From Oceanicaulis sp. (lineage in GTDB: Bacteria > Pseudomonadota > Alphaproteobacteria > Caulobacterales > Maricaulaceae), in assembly GCA_040112665.1 (NCBI GenBank), contig CP157796.1, positions 2,009,501 to 2,073,500 on the forward strand: DNA of 64,000 bases. Reading direction: 5' to 3'. Made by a program: the position numbers and the translations under genes. Positions 9,487 to 17,659 of this stretch are shown here, one piece after another; the first letter of the stretch is position 1; each line of letters begins with the position of its first letter. The notes below the pieces were generated by a model. That model made no database searches, was not told where the DNA came from, and worked only from the letters and a program-made list of their open reading frames with translations.

Positions 9487-9885
9487 ATGTTCACCGTCGC
9501 CGACATCGTTTCGCTGCGCATCCTCTACCTCGCCGCCGTCATCGGCGCAGGCGGGGCGGGCGCCGTGACCCTGTTCGCACCGAAGCTGGCCGATCAGCGC
9601 CTGTTCTTTGGCGCAATGAAGATCGACGCCTACACGCGCATGATCGGGGCGTTCTGGCTGGGGCTGGGCGTGGTCGCCGCGATCGGCCTCGTCCACCCGC
9701 GCGAGATGACCGCCGTGCTGCTGGTGCAGATGATCTACAAGGCGATCTGGCTGGCCGCAGGCGCCGCGCCGGCGCTGATCTCTGGCAAGCGCGACACCGG
9801 GCTCTTGCTGCTCACGGTGCTCTATATCGTCTGGGCGCTGGGGATCCTGCTGCTGTTCCCGTTCGCGGCGGTGTTCGGGGCCTAG
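9487..9885 (+). CDS. Small four-helix membrane protein, function unknown
   Basis: The 132-residue product starts at MFTVADIV, downstream of an AAGGAGG ribosome site about 11 bases away. Four hydrophobic segments are visible: ILYLAAVIGAGGAGAV, GAFWLGLGVVAAIGLV, AVLLVQMIYKAIWLAAGAAPALI and LLLLTVLYIVWALGILLLFPFAAV. Short loops contain a few charged residues (KIDAYTRM, SGKRDTG). I do not recognise a catalytic or transport motif. The gene is divergent from crcB and ends in a CTAG overlapping the convergent rarA stop. Confidence 0.7.
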   Translation: MFTVADIVSLRILYLAAVIGAGGAGAVTLFAPKLADQRLFFGAMKIDAYTRMIGAFWLGLGVVAAIGLVHPREMTAVLLVQMIYKAIWLAAGAAPALISGKRDTGLLLLTVLYIVWALGILLLFPFAAVFGA

Positions 9886-11192
9886 CGCCCCCGCCGCTTG
9901 TCCCTCAGCGCCCGCCAGCGGTCGAGGCGCTCCTTGAGCTGGGCTTCGCGGCCGCCGTCTTTCGGCTCGTAGAAGACCGGGCGTTCGGTCATTTCGTCGG
10001 GGAAATAGTCCTGACCGGAGACGCCGCCCTCGGCGTCGTGGTCGTACTCGTAGCCCTTGCCGTAGCCTTCGGACTTCATGAGCTTGGTGGGCGCGTTCAG
10101 GATGTGCTTGGGCGGGCTGAGCGAGCCGGTCGCCTTGGCGGTGCGCAGCGCGCCCTTCCAGGCCTTGTAGACCGCGTTCGATTTCGGTGCGCAGGCGAGA
10201 TGGACCACCGCCTGGGCCAGCGCCAGCTCGCCCTCGGGGCTGCCCAGAAAGTCATAGACGTCCTTGGCCGCCAGCGCGGCGTGCACGGCGCCGGGATCGG
10301 CCAGGCCGATGTCTTCATTGGCCATGCGCACGATGCGGCGGGCGAGATAGAGCGGGTCCTCGCCCGCGCTGAGCATGCGCGCCAGCCAGTAGAGCGCGGC
10401 GTCCGGGTCCGAGCCGCGCACGCTCTTATGTAGTGCGCTGATGAGATTGTAATGCTCCTCGCGGTCCTTGTCGTAGACCGGCGCGCGGCGCTGCAGGGCG
10501 CTTGCGAGATCGGCGAGGGCGAGGGGCCGTTCAGGATCGAGATTGAAGACTTCTTCGGCGAGGTTCAGACAGTAACGCCCGTCGCCGTCGGCCATCGCGG
10601 TCAGCGCCTCGCGCGCATCAGGCGTCAGCGGCAGATCCCGGCCTTCCAGCGCTTCGGCGCGGGCGAGCAGTTTTTCCAGCGCCTCGGCGTCGAGCCGCTT
10701 GAGCACCAGCACCTGACAGCGCGACAGAAGCGCGGCGTTGAGCTCGAAGCTCGGGTTCTCCGTCGTCGCGCCCACCAGCGTGACGATCCCTTCCTCGACC
10801 ACCGGCAGGAAGCCGTCCTGCTGGGCCCGGTTGAAGCGGTGGATCTCGTCGACGAACAGAAGCGTGCCCTTGCCCGACGCGCGGCGGGCGCGCGCCCGGT
10901 CGAACGCTTTTTTCAGGTCCGCGACCCCGGAGAACACCGCGCTGATCGCGTCGAACTCCAGCCCTGCGGCGTCCGACAGAAGCCGGGCGATGGTCGTCTT
11001 GCCCACGCCCGGCGGGCCCCACAGGATGATCGAGGAGAGCCGGTTCTTCGCCAGCATCCGCCCCAGCGGGCCTTCCGCGCCGATCAGGTGATCCTGACCC
11101 ACGACCTCCTCGAGCGTTCGCGGCCGCAGCCGGTCGGCGAGCGGGCGCGGGGCCGTGTCTTCAAGGCCGGCGGAGGCGAACAGGTCGGTCAT
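9882..11192 (-). CDS. rarA: Replication-associated recombination AAA+ ATPase RarA (MgsA)
   Basis: RarA is a clamp-loader-like AAA+ ATPase acting at stalled replication forks. The 436-residue product starting at MTDLFASAG has the family length and order: PLADRLRPRTLEEVVGQDHLIG, Walker A GPPGVGKTT, Walker B FVDEIHRFN, sensor 1 GATTENPSF, then the C-terminal tetramerisation region (DPDAALYWLARML, EDIGLADP and the C-terminal GYEYDHDA block). A longer frame to 11675 overlaps the divergent VOC gene and is not used. Its stop shares a CTAG with the convergent small membrane protein gene. Confidence 0.95.
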   Translation of the reverse strand: MTDLFASAGLEDTAPRPLADRLRPRTLEEVVGQDHLIGAEGPLGRMLAKNRLSSIILWGPPGVGKTTIARLLSDAAGLEFDAISAVFSGVADLKKAFDRARARRASGKGTLLFVDEIHRFNRAQQDGFLPVVEEGIVTLVGATTENPSFELNAALLSRCQVLVLKRLDAEALEKLLARAEALEGRDLPLTPDAREALTAMADGDGRYCLNLAEEVFNLDPERPLALADLASALQRRAPVYDKDREEHYNLISALHKSVRGSDPDAALYWLARMLSAGEDPLYLARRIVRMANEDIGLADPGAVHAALAAKDVYDFLGSPEGELALAQAVVHLACAPKSNAVYKAWKGALRTAKATGSLSPPKHILNAPTKLMKSEGYGKGYEYDHDAEGGVSGQDYFPDEMTERPVFYEPKDGGREAQLKERLDRWRALRDKRRGR

Positions 11193-11300
11193 GGCCTGCA
11201 CAATGCCACGCCGGGCCCGCGGGTGAAGAGGGGGTTTCACCGTCCTGGCTGGCGTGAAGGAGACTGGAAGGCGTAAGCTCCCGCCCCGGGAGGACGCGCC

Positions 11301-11711
11301 ATGACCGGAAAACCGAGCCCGCTCGTGCCCTATCTGTCCGTGCGCGGCGGCGCCGAGGCGATCGAATTCTACAAGACAGCCTTCGATGCGGAAGTGTTCG
11401 ACACCTATGAATACGAAGGCAAGATCGGCCACGCCGCGCTTAAGATAAACGGCGCGGCGCTCTATCTCGCCGATGAGTTTCCAGAGCACGAGACGATGAC
11501 GGGCAATGTCGCTCCGCCCACGCTGGACGGCCGGACGACCTTCACCGTCAACCTCAATGTCGACGACGCGGACGCCTGGTTCGACCGGGCGGTGAAGGCG
11601 GGCTGCACGCCGATCCGCGAGGTGACCGAGGAGTTCTTCGGCCGGCACGGCAAGCTGCGCGATCCGTTCGGCCATGTCTGGTCGATCGTCGCGCAGAAAC
11701 CGCGCGGCTGA
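11301..11711 (+). CDS. VOC-superfamily protein (PhnB/glyoxalase-like)
   Basis: The 136-residue product has the PhnB-like form of the vicinal-oxygen-chelate fold: LVPYLSVRGGAEAIEFYKTAFDAE at the start, a LKINGAALYLADEF strand, and the C-terminal half VNVDDADAWFDRAVKAGC to RDPFGHVWSIV. These proteins often bind a metal or small hydrophobic ligand, and many have no assigned reaction. GGAGG lies eight bases before the ATG. It is divergent from rarA with 108 bp between starts. The substrate is unknown. Confidence 0.85.
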   Translation: MTGKPSPLVPYLSVRGGAEAIEFYKTAFDAEVFDTYEYEGKIGHAALKINGAALYLADEFPEHETMTGNVAPPTLDGRTTFTVNLNVDDADAWFDRAVKAGCTPIREVTEEFFGRHGKLRDPFGHVWSIVAQKPRG

Positions 11712-11766
11712 AGCCTTTTTAAGCGAAAGTGATCGCCCGGGTTTCGCGGTTCGAGAAGGCGCGGAG

Positions 11767-11967
11767 CTAGCCGCCTTTGACGCCCAGCCGCTCGCCGGCG
11801 AGCATCACCGCTCCGAGCACGCCCGCGATCACCGCGGCGTAGCCGAACCAGGGCTCCCAGCCGCGCCAGAAGGTCAACGCCAGAACGCCGATCCCGATCA
11901 GGACGGGCAGGGCGAACAGCGCGACATCGCGCGGGCCGATCGGCTTTTTGTCTTCGGTGTCGCTCAT
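11767..11967 (-). CDS. Small two-helix membrane protein, function unknown
   Basis: This is a 66-residue open frame with a charged N-terminus (MSDTEDKKPIGPRD) followed by two hydrophobic helices (VALFALPVLIGIGVLALTFW and WFGYAAVIAGVLGAVMLA) and a short basic tail. The amphipathic pattern and a purine-rich GAGGG before the start support a real gene. It is convergent with the VOC gene and divergent from the QueD-like gene (81 bp). No family is recognised. Confidence 0.6.
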   Translation of the reverse strand: MSDTEDKKPIGPRDVALFALPVLIGIGVLALTFWRGWEPWFGYAAVIAGVLGAVMLAGERLGVKGG

Positions 11968-12048
11968 CGTCGCCCTCGCTGTCAGCGGCGCGGTTCTCTT
12001 TCGCGCGCGAACGCCTTATATGGCGCGGCTCGCACGAAAGATGCAAAC

Positions 12049-12420
12049 ATGGCTGACCTCACGCTCGAAATCTCGAAGGACTTCGCCTTCGACGCCGCCC
12101 ATCATTTCGGCCACAAGGACGCGGACCATCCGTTCTCGCGCCTGCACGGCCATTCGTTTCAGGGCACGGTGACGCTGACCGGATCGCGGTCGAGCGAGAG
12201 CGGCATGGTGCGCGATTTCTGGGAGATCGATCAGGAGCTGCAGAAGCTGCGCGACCAGCTCGACCACCGCCTCCTGAACGACATCGAGGGGCTGGAGAAC
12301 CCCTCGCTGGAAAACATCGCGGCCTGGGTGTTCGACAGGCTCGATCCGGTGCTGCCCGGCCTGGTCAGCGTGGAGATCCGCCGGCCCAGCTGGGGCGAGA
12401 AGGCGGTCGTGCGCCGCTAG
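12049..12420 (+). CDS. 6-pyruvoyl-tetrahydropterin synthase/QueD-family protein with altered active site
   Basis: The 123-residue product has the T-fold of the QueD/PTPS family. The zinc histidines are present (FDAAHHF and LHGHSF), as is the Asp-His pair in DHRLLND. Compared with E. coli QueD (recalled, not aligned by software), the catalytic cysteine four residues before HGH is replaced by Phe in HPFSRLHGHSF. The C-terminal KET segment holding the pterin-anchoring Glu is replaced by IRRPS. It may therefore catalyse a variant reaction instead of making 6-carboxytetrahydropterin. No queC or queE is in the window. Confidence 0.8.
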   Translation: MADLTLEISKDFAFDAAHHFGHKDADHPFSRLHGHSFQGTVTLTGSRSSESGMVRDFWEIDQELQKLRDQLDHRLLNDIEGLENPSLENIAAWVFDRLDPVLPGLVSVEIRRPSWGEKAVVRR

Positions 12421-12528
12421 CATCGTCAACGGCGGGTTCACCGCAGCGCACGCGGCGGTTTGCCCGGCGCTGCGAACCGGTGCTAGCAAGGCGCGTCCAC
12501 TCGTGTTTCACGCCCTGGAGCGCCCCTG

Positions 12529-14061
12529 ATGAAAGCCGTTCTCGAACAACTTCAAGCCAAGCGCGAAGCCGCGCGCATGGGCGGGGGCGAAGCCCGCATC
12601 AAGGCGCAGCACGAAAAGGGCAAGCTGACCGCGCGCGAACGCCTCGAAGTCCTGCTCGACGAGGGCAGCTTTGAAGAGTTCGACATGTTCGTCGAACACG
12701 ACTGCACCGAGTTCGGCATGGCCGACAAGAAAATCCCCGGCGACGGGGTGGTGACCGGCTCAGGCACGATCAACGGCCGCCTGGTCTACGTGTTCGCCAA
12801 GGACTTCACCGTGTTCGGCGGCTCGCTCTCGCTCGCCCACGCGAAGAAGATCTGCAAGGTGCAGGACGCCGCGCTTCGGAACGGCGCGCCGATCATCGGC
12901 CTGTTCGACGCGGGCGGCGCGCGCATCCAGGAGGGCGTGGACGCGCTGGGCGGCTATGCAGAGATCTTCCAGAGAAACGTGCTCGCCTCCGGCGTCATCC
13001 CGCAGATCAGCGTGATCATGGGCCCGTGCGCGGGCGGCGACGTCTACTCCCCGGCGATGACCGACTTCATCTTCATGGTGAAGGATACGAGCTACATGTA
13101 CGTGACCGGCCCGGACGTGGTGAAAACCGTCACCAACGAGGTCGTCACCCATGAAGAGCTGGGCGGCGCCAGCGTGCACGCGAAGAAGTCCGGCGTCGCC
13201 GACGCCGCGTTCGAAAACGACATCGAGGCGCTGATCCAGGTGCGCCGGATGATCGACTTCCTGCCGCTGAACAACCGCCAGAAGCCGCCCGTGCGGCAGA
13301 CTTTCGACGATCCGCGCCGGTCCGAGCCCAGCCTGGACACGCTGGTCCCGCCCAACCCCAACAAGCCCTACGACATCAAGGAGCTGATCGAGAAGGTCGC
13401 TGACGAGGGCGATTTCTACGAGATCGCGCCGGACTACGCGCCCAACATCGTGGTGGGTCTGGGCCGGCTCGAAGGTCAGACCGTCGGCTTCGTCGCCAAC
13501 CAGCCCATGTCGCTGGCCGGCGTTCTGGACATCGACGCCTCGAAAAAGGGCGCGCGATTTGTCCGCTTCTGCGACTGTTTCGAAATCCCGATCGTCACCT
13601 TCGTGGACGTGCCGGGCTTCTTGCCCGGCACCAAGCAGGAATACGGCGGGCTCATCAAGCACGGCGCGAAACTGCTCTTCGCCTACGCCGAAGCCACCGT
13701 GCCCAAGCTCACCGTCATCACCCGCAAGGCCTATGGCGGCGCCTACGACGTGATGGCGTCAAAGCACCTGCGCGGCGACGTGAACTACGCCTGGCCGACC
13801 GCCGAGATCGCCGTGATGGGCGCAAAAGGCGCCGCGGAAATCATCCACCGCAAGGATCTCGGCGACGCCGAAAAGATGGCCGCCCACACGAAAGAATACG
13901 AAGACCGCTTCGCCAACCCGTTCGTGGCGGCCTCACGCGGGTATCTGGATGATGTTATACAACCTCACGGGACGCGGTGGAGGCTGATCCGCGCGCTCAG
14001 GACGCTGCGCGAGAAAAAGCTCAGCAATCCGTGGAAGAAGCACGATAATATTCCGCTTTAA
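12529..14061 (+). CDS. pccB: Acyl-CoA (propionyl-CoA) carboxylase beta subunit
   Basis: This carboxyltransferase subunit moves the carboxyl group from carboxybiotin to propionyl-CoA (or a related acyl-CoA). Its 510 residues are the usual length. N-terminal features include [21 protein letters not shown] and the acyl-CoA oxyanion region [14 protein letters not shown]. The C-terminal half has the [24 protein letters not shown] carboxybiotin region and [15 protein letters not shown]. The C-terminus [13 protein letters not shown] ending ([11 protein letters not shown]) is typical of PccB. The biotin-bearing alpha subunit is not in this window. Repeat A begins at the base after the stop. Confidence 0.93.
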   Translation: MKAVLEQLQAKREAARMGGGEARIKAQHEKGKLTARERLEVLLDEGSFEEFDMFVEHDCTEFGMADKKIPGDGVVTGSGTINGRLVYVFAKDFTVFGGSLSLAHAKKICKVQDAALRNGAPIIGLFDAGGARIQEGVDALGGYAEIFQRNVLASGVIPQISVIMGPCAGGDVYSPAMTDFIFMVKDTSYMYVTGPDVVKTVTNEVVTHEELGGASVHAKKSGVADAAFENDIEALIQVRRMIDFLPLNNRQKPPVRQTFDDPRRSEPSLDTLVPPNPNKPYDIKELIEKVADEGDFYEIAPDYAPNIVVGLGRLEGQTVGFVANQPMSLAGVLDIDASKKGARFVRFCDCFEIPIVTFVDVPGFLPGTKQEYGGLIKHGAKLLFAYAEATVPKLTVITRKAYGGAYDVMASKHLRGDVNYAWPTAEIAVMGAKGAAEIIHRKDLGDAEKMAAHTKEYEDRFANPFVAASRGYLDDVIQPHGTRWRLIRALRTLREKKLSNPWKKHDNIPL

Positions 14062-14210
14062 CGGCGGCCGCCTTGCCCGACGATCCCCTGGGTCCCCGCG
14101 TTTGCGGGGATGACGAGGGGGACAGGGCGCGCCTGCATCGGCTGAACTCGCCGCAGGTTTCCCAATATCGTCATCCCCGCGAAAGCGGGGACCCAGTCCG
14201 GCGGCGCCGC
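14062..14210. repeat. 149-bp palindromic intergenic repeat, copy A
   Basis: Two inverted 28-bp arms (14088-14115 and 14169-14196) each contain a GC hairpin of the type CCCCGCG-loop-CGGGG, separated by 53 bp. Copy B at 15261-15409 has exactly the same length and orientation. Differences inside the hairpin stem are compensatory. The right arm doubles as one of the inverted repeats flanking the GIY-YIG gene at 14222-14518. There is no coding potential of its own. Confidence 0.9.
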
Positions 14211-14221
14211 AGTGCGAACGC

Positions 14222-14518
14222 TCAGAGCAGTTCCTCATACAGATCCCGCCATTGCGGGTTCTGCGCCTCGATGAGCTGGAGCTTCCACGCGCGTTTCCAT
14301 TTCTTGATCGCCTTTTCGCGGGCGATCGCGGCGGTCATGTCGTCATGGATTTCGTGCCAGACGAGCCGGGTGACGGCGTACTTGCGCACGAAGGCCGACC
14401 CGATCCCGTTCTTATGGTCCCAGACGCGGCGCGCCAGATTGCTGGTTACGCCGACATACAGCGTGCCGTTCCGCCGGCTCGCCATGATGTAGACGCAAGG
14501 GATCCAGAATTCGCTCAT
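14222..14518 (-). CDS. Small GIY-YIG nuclease-family protein (unit 1)
   Basis: This 98-residue single-domain protein has VYIMASRRNGTLYVGVTSNLARRVWDHKNG as the GIY/YIG core with the catalytic Arg (ARR), a HK/ARE segment with the likely metal-binding Glu (AIAREKAIKKWKR), and an NPQWRDLYEELL tail. The ATG at 14518 is preferred to an upstream start that would translate repeat DNA. The gene is bracketed by inverted 28-bp repeat arms at 14169-14196 and 14583-14610 (27 of 28 identical), 25 and 64 bp from its ends. A paralogue with the same layout lies at 19323-19643. Biological role unknown; a role in mobility of the unit is inferred. Confidence 0.85.
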   Translation of the reverse strand: MSEFWIPCVYIMASRRNGTLYVGVTSNLARRVWDHKNGIGSAFVRKYAVTRLVWHEIHDDMTAAIAREKAIKKWKRAWKLQLIEAQNPQWRDLYEELL

Positions 14519-14568
14519 GAGGGGAATGTGCGGGAGCCGCCGTTTCGGAGCAACCCGCAGCCGGGCGG

Positions 14569-14615
14569 TGCCCGACGATCCCCTGGGTCCCCGCGTTCGC
14601 GGGGATGACGGGGGG
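14569..14615. repeat. Single half-unit of the 149-bp repeat family
   Basis: This matches the left half of repeat A. It shares the TGCCCGACGATCCC lead-in and then the arm at 14583-14610, with hairpin CCCCGCG/CGCGGGG. It is inverted relative to the arm at 14169-14196 on the other side of the GIY-YIG gene. Confidence 0.85.
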
Positions 14616-14654
14616 CGGGCAAACATCAGGGAGGACCGAGCGCTGCGCCCTGCC

Positions 14655-14921
14655 TCAATAATGATACCGGCACTGCGCCACCTGCACGCGCGCTACGCCG
14701 CCTGCCTCCACCACCCGGTAGACGAGCCTGTGTTCGCCGTCGATGCGGCGGGACCACCAGCCGGAGAGGTCGCCTTTGAGCGGTTCGGGTTTGCCGATCC
14801 CGTCGAACGGCGCGCGGCGGACGTCTTCGATCAGCTTGACGATTCGGCGGGCCGTTCTGGGATCGCGCTGGACGAACCAGGCGAGGTCGTCGAGCGCCTG
14901 CGCGGTGAATTCGACGTTCAC
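14655..14921 (-). CDS. Txe/YoeB-family mRNA interferase toxin
   Basis: This is an 88-residue RelE-fold toxin. N-terminal FTAQALDDLAWFVQRDPRTARRIVKLIEDVRR and the conserved GKPEPLKGDLSGWWSRRIDGEHRLVYRV block, ending in the CRYHY terminus, match YoeB/Txe toxins that cleave mRNA at the ribosome. The Glu of DGEHRLVY and the terminal His-Tyr are the catalytic-type residues. The start overlaps the antitoxin stop by ATGA, the usual antitoxin-first order. It lies between repeat copies A and B. Confidence 0.93.
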   Translation of the reverse strand: MNVEFTAQALDDLAWFVQRDPRTARRIVKLIEDVRRAPFDGIGKPEPLKGDLSGWWSRRIDGEHRLVYRVVEAGGVARVQVAQCRYHY

Positions 14922-15205
14922 TTCGCCGCGCCGAGCAGCGCCTCGAGATCGGACTGGGTCAGCGCGCGCACTTCGCCGGCGTCGGCCGCCGCCACGCTTT
15001 CACGCAGGCGCTTCGCGTTCGCCGGGCTGGACAGAAGGTGCTGGGTCTCCTGAAGGGAGTCCCATTCCGACAGCGACACCATCACCACTGGCTCGGCCCC
15101 GCGCCGGGTGATCACGGCGGGCGCGCGATCGGCGGTGACCTGATCCATCAGCGCTTTCAGCTTCGCGCGCGCTTCGGAGAAAGAGAGGATGGTGGGCTTG
15201 TTCAT
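14918..15205 (-). CDS. Phd/YefM-family antitoxin
   Basis: The 95-residue product starts at MNKPTILSFSEARAKLKALMDQV, the DNA-binding N-terminal domain of Phd/YefM antitoxins, followed by the PAVITRRGAEPVVMVSLSEWDSLQET dimer region and a C-terminal helix that would wrap the toxin. The antitoxin and the toxin-antitoxin complex normally autorepress the operon. A TGTACA operator core sits just upstream. A longer frame reaching 15373 would translate repeat B and is not used. Confidence 0.93.
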   Translation of the reverse strand: MNKPTILSFSEARAKLKALMDQVTADRAPAVITRRGAEPVVMVSLSEWDSLQETQHLLSSPANAKRLRESVAAADAGEVRALTQSDLEALLGAAK

Positions 15206-15214
15206 GCAGCGTAT

Positions 15215-15249
15215 TGTACAGCGCCTTGTACGCCTCGCCAACGTGTACG
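15215..15249 (-). promoter_or_regulatory. Probable YefM-type operator of the toxin-antitoxin operon
   Basis: A perfect TGTACA palindrome at 15215-15220, ten bases before the antitoxin start, is followed by two TGTACG near-copies at 15227-15232 and 15244-15249. TGTACA is the core hexamer recognised by YefM in the E. coli yefM-yoeB operator. Autorepression is therefore likely. Confidence 0.6.
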
Positions 15250-15260
15250 GTCCGCCGCTC

Positions 15261-15433
15261 CGGCGGCCGCCTTGCCCGACGATCCTCTGGGTCCCTGCTT
15301 TCGCAGGGATGACGAGGTTGAGAGGGCGCGCCTGCATCGGCTGAACTCGCCGCAGGCTTCCCAATATCGTCATCCCCGCGAAAGCGGGAACCCAGTCCGG
15401 CGGCGCCGCTTCACGACCGGTCAGAGCAGTTCC
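15261..15433. repeat. 149-bp palindromic repeat, copy B, with GIY-YIG gene remnant
   Basis: Positions 15261-15409 match repeat A in length, order and orientation (arms 15287-15314 and 15368-15395). After an 11-bp spacer, as in copy A, 15421-15433 reads TCAGAGCAGTTCC. This is identical to the last 13 bases of the GIY-YIG gene of unit 1 (14222-14234). B therefore looks like a decayed or deleted copy of a GIY-YIG unit. The rest of 15206-15488 shows only the operator and the start of xseA. Confidence 0.8.
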
Positions 15434-15488
15434 CCGCTCCGGCGCCGCGCCCTCTGCACGCGCGCCGAATCCGCGCTAGGTTGGCGCC

Positions 15489-16925
15489 ATGACCGACGCG
15501 CCGCATCGTCCCAACACGCCTGAATATTCCGTCTCCGAGCTTTCCGGGGCGCTGAAGAAGACCGTGGAGGACGCCTACGGCCATGTCCGCGTGCGCGGCG
15601 AGCTGGGGCGGGTGACGCGGGCGAAATCGGGCCATCTCTATCTCGACCTCAAGGACGAGCGGGCCTGCCTTGACGGCGTGATGTGGAAGGGCATGACCGC
15701 CGGGCTGAGCTTCCGGCCCGAGGAGGGGCTCGAGGTGATCGCCGAGGGCCGGCTGTCGACCTTTCCGGGCCGGTCCAAATACCAGATGATCATCGACCGG
15801 CTGGAGCCTGCGGGCGAAGGCGCGCTGATGGCGCTGCTCGAAGCGCGCAAGAAACAGCTCGCGAGCGAGGGGCTGTTCGCCGAGGAGCGCAAGCGCGCGC
15901 TGCCCTTCCTGCCTACTGTGATCGGCGTGGTCACCTCGCCCACGGGCGCCGTGATCCGCGACATCCTCCACAGGCTCGAGGACCGGTTTCCGGTCCATGT
16001 CCTGCTCTGGCCGGTGCTGGTCCAAGGCGAGAAGGCCGCCGAGCAGATCACGCGCGCGATCGAGGGCTTCAACGCGCTTCAGCCCGGCGGGCCGGTCCCG
16101 GTCCCCGACGTGCTGATCGTCGCGCGCGGGGGCGGGTCGATCGAGGATCTGTGGTGCTTCAACGAGGAAAGCGTGGTGCGCGCCGCCGCCGCCTCGCGCA
16201 TTCCACTGATCAGCGCGGTGGGTCACGAGACCGACACCACGCTCATCGACTACGCCTCCGACCGGCGCGCGCCGACGCCCACGGGCGCAGCGGAGATCGC
16301 CGTGCCGGTGCGCCGCGAACTGATGGAGCGGATCGACCAGGCCCGGCTGCGCCTGACCGGCGCGCTGCAGCGCGGGCTCGACCGCAAGGCGGCGGATCTC
16401 AAAAGCGCCGCGCGCGCTCTGCCCCGCCCCGAAGCGCTGATCGGCGAGGCGCGCCAGCGCGTCGACTACGCCGGCGGCAGGCTGGAGGGCGCGGGCCGCA
16501 CGCTCGTTCAGACCCGCCGCTCGCGCTTCGAAGCGGTCGCCGGCGGCCTGCGCCCCGCCGCGCTCAGGCGCGACATCGCCGAGAAACGCCGCCGTTTCGA
16601 CCAGTGCGGCGATCGGCTTGCTCCGATGTACGGCCGCATCATCGCCGATCGCCAGCGGGCGCTCGACAACCTGGCTTCAAGGCTTGAGCTTCTGAGCCAC
16701 AAATCCGTGATGGCCCGCGGCTTCGCGCTGATCACCGACGCAGACGGCAGGCTCGTCCGCTCGGCCCGGGCGCTCAGCGAGGGCCAGGCGGTGACGCTGA
16801 AACTCGCCGACGGCGAACGCGCCGCCACGGTGGGCGAGGGCGCCGCACCCGCGCCAACACCCAAGCCGGCGAAGAAGCCTGCGCCCAAGCGCGCCCGCCC
16901 GCCCGAGCAGGGCTCGCTGTTCTAG
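15489..16925 (+). CDS. xseA: Exodeoxyribonuclease VII large subunit
   Basis: XseA, with XseB, degrades single-stranded DNA in both directions. The 478-residue product has an N-terminal OB-fold (YSVSELSGALKKTVEDAYGHVRVRGELGRV), the catalytic domain with VIGVVTSPTGAVIRDI, RGGGSIEDLWCFNEE and SAVGHETDTTLIDYASDRRAPTPTGAAE, then a long helical region and a lysine/alanine/proline-rich tail ending GSLF. No xseB is recognisable nearby. Transcription converges on the peroxiredoxin gene. Confidence 0.95.
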   Translation: MTDAPHRPNTPEYSVSELSGALKKTVEDAYGHVRVRGELGRVTRAKSGHLYLDLKDERACLDGVMWKGMTAGLSFRPEEGLEVIAEGRLSTFPGRSKYQMIIDRLEPAGEGALMALLEARKKQLASEGLFAEERKRALPFLPTVIGVVTSPTGAVIRDILHRLEDRFPVHVLLWPVLVQGEKAAEQITRAIEGFNALQPGGPVPVPDVLIVARGGGSIEDLWCFNEESVVRAAAASRIPLISAVGHETDTTLIDYASDRRAPTPTGAAEIAVPVRRELMERIDQARLRLTGALQRGLDRKAADLKSAARALPRPEALIGEARQRVDYAGGRLEGAGRTLVQTRRSRFEAVAGGLRPAALRRDIAEKRRRFDQCGDRLAPMYGRIIADRQRALDNLASRLELLSHKSVMARGFALITDADGRLVRSARALSEGQAVTLKLADGERAATVGEGAAPAPTPKPAKKPAPKRARPPEQGSLF

Positions 16926-17004
16926 GCCGCGCCCCGCTTCGGCGCCGCCCCCCTCGCCGGGCGCGGCGGTATCGGTTCCTGGAGGCGTAAAGCACTCACG
17001 TCAC

Positions 17005-17029
17005 TCCCTCCCCCGCAGAGGGGGAGGGA
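17005..17029. repeat. GC-rich palindrome between xseA and peroxiredoxin genes
   Basis: TCCCTCCCCC (17005-17014), a five-base loop and GGGGGAGGGA (17020-17029) form a perfect 10-bp stem between two convergent genes. No T-tract follows on either strand, so intrinsic termination is uncertain. The CTCCCTCCCC arm recurs at 22.5 and 32.2 kb, so it may be a half-unit of that repeat family. Confidence 0.6.
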
Positions 17030-17056
17030 ATATGCGTGCGCTTCAGCGACCCCGCC

Positions 17057-17539
17057 TTAGAGCTTTTCCAGCATGTGCTCGGCGCTGGAGACCTCGAACC
17101 CGCCGGCTTCCTCGACGAACAGGTGCTCGACCACCTTGTCGTTGACCACCATGGCGTAGCGCTGGGAGCGCTTGCCCATGCCGAATTTCGAGCCGTCCAT
17201 GACAAGGCCGATCTTCTCGGCGAACTCGCCGTTGCCGTCGGCCAGCATCAGCACGTCGCCGTCCGCGTTCTGGTCCTTGGCCCAGGCGTTCATCACGAAC
17301 ACGTCGTTGACCGAGGTGCAGGCGATGCGGTCGATCCCCTTGGCCTTCAGCGCGTCCGCCTTCTCCACGAAGCCGGGCAGGTGACGCGCCGAGCAGGTCG
17401 GGGTGAAGGCGCCGGGAACCGCGAACAGCGCCACGCGCTTGCCTGCGAAGGCTTCGTTCGTGGTGATCGGCGCCGGGCCGTCTTCGGTCATCGTCATGAA
17501 GGTGGTTTCGGGCAGGGTGTCGCCGGTCTTGATCGTCAT
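17057..17539 (-). CDS. Peroxiredoxin, Prx5 subfamily
   Basis: This 160-residue thioredoxin-fold peroxidase reduces hydrogen peroxide and organic peroxides. The active site PGAFTPTCSARHLPGF carries the peroxidatic Cys (about residue 49), with the conserved Thr in TPTC and an Arg further on (GKRSQRY). Prx5/PMP20-type length and the SVNDVFVMNAWAKDQNA segment fit the subfamily. There is no clear C-terminal resolving Cys, so a monothiol mechanism is probable. The reductant is not encoded adjacent. Confidence 0.93.
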   Translation of the reverse strand: MTIKTGDTLPETTFMTMTEDGPAPITTNEAFAGKRVALFAVPGAFTPTCSARHLPGFVEKADALKAKGIDRIACTSVNDVFVMNAWAKDQNADGDVLMLADGNGEFAEKIGLVMDGSKFGMGKRSQRYAMVVNDKVVEHLFVEEAGGFEVSSAEHMLEKL

Positions 17540-17659
17540 GCTCGCAGCCTTTCGGTTGAAGGGGAGCCTCGGACTTAACGAGGCTGCGGGCCTGCGGCAA
17601 GGCGAAGCGGAAACGCGCCGAGGCTGGACAGGGCGAACAAGAGGACGGAAGCTTTCATC

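Noticed and set aside
14062..15409. CRISPR-like array from the repeated hairpin units
   Set aside because: Units are few, irregularly spaced, alternate in orientation and have no unique spacers or cas genes.
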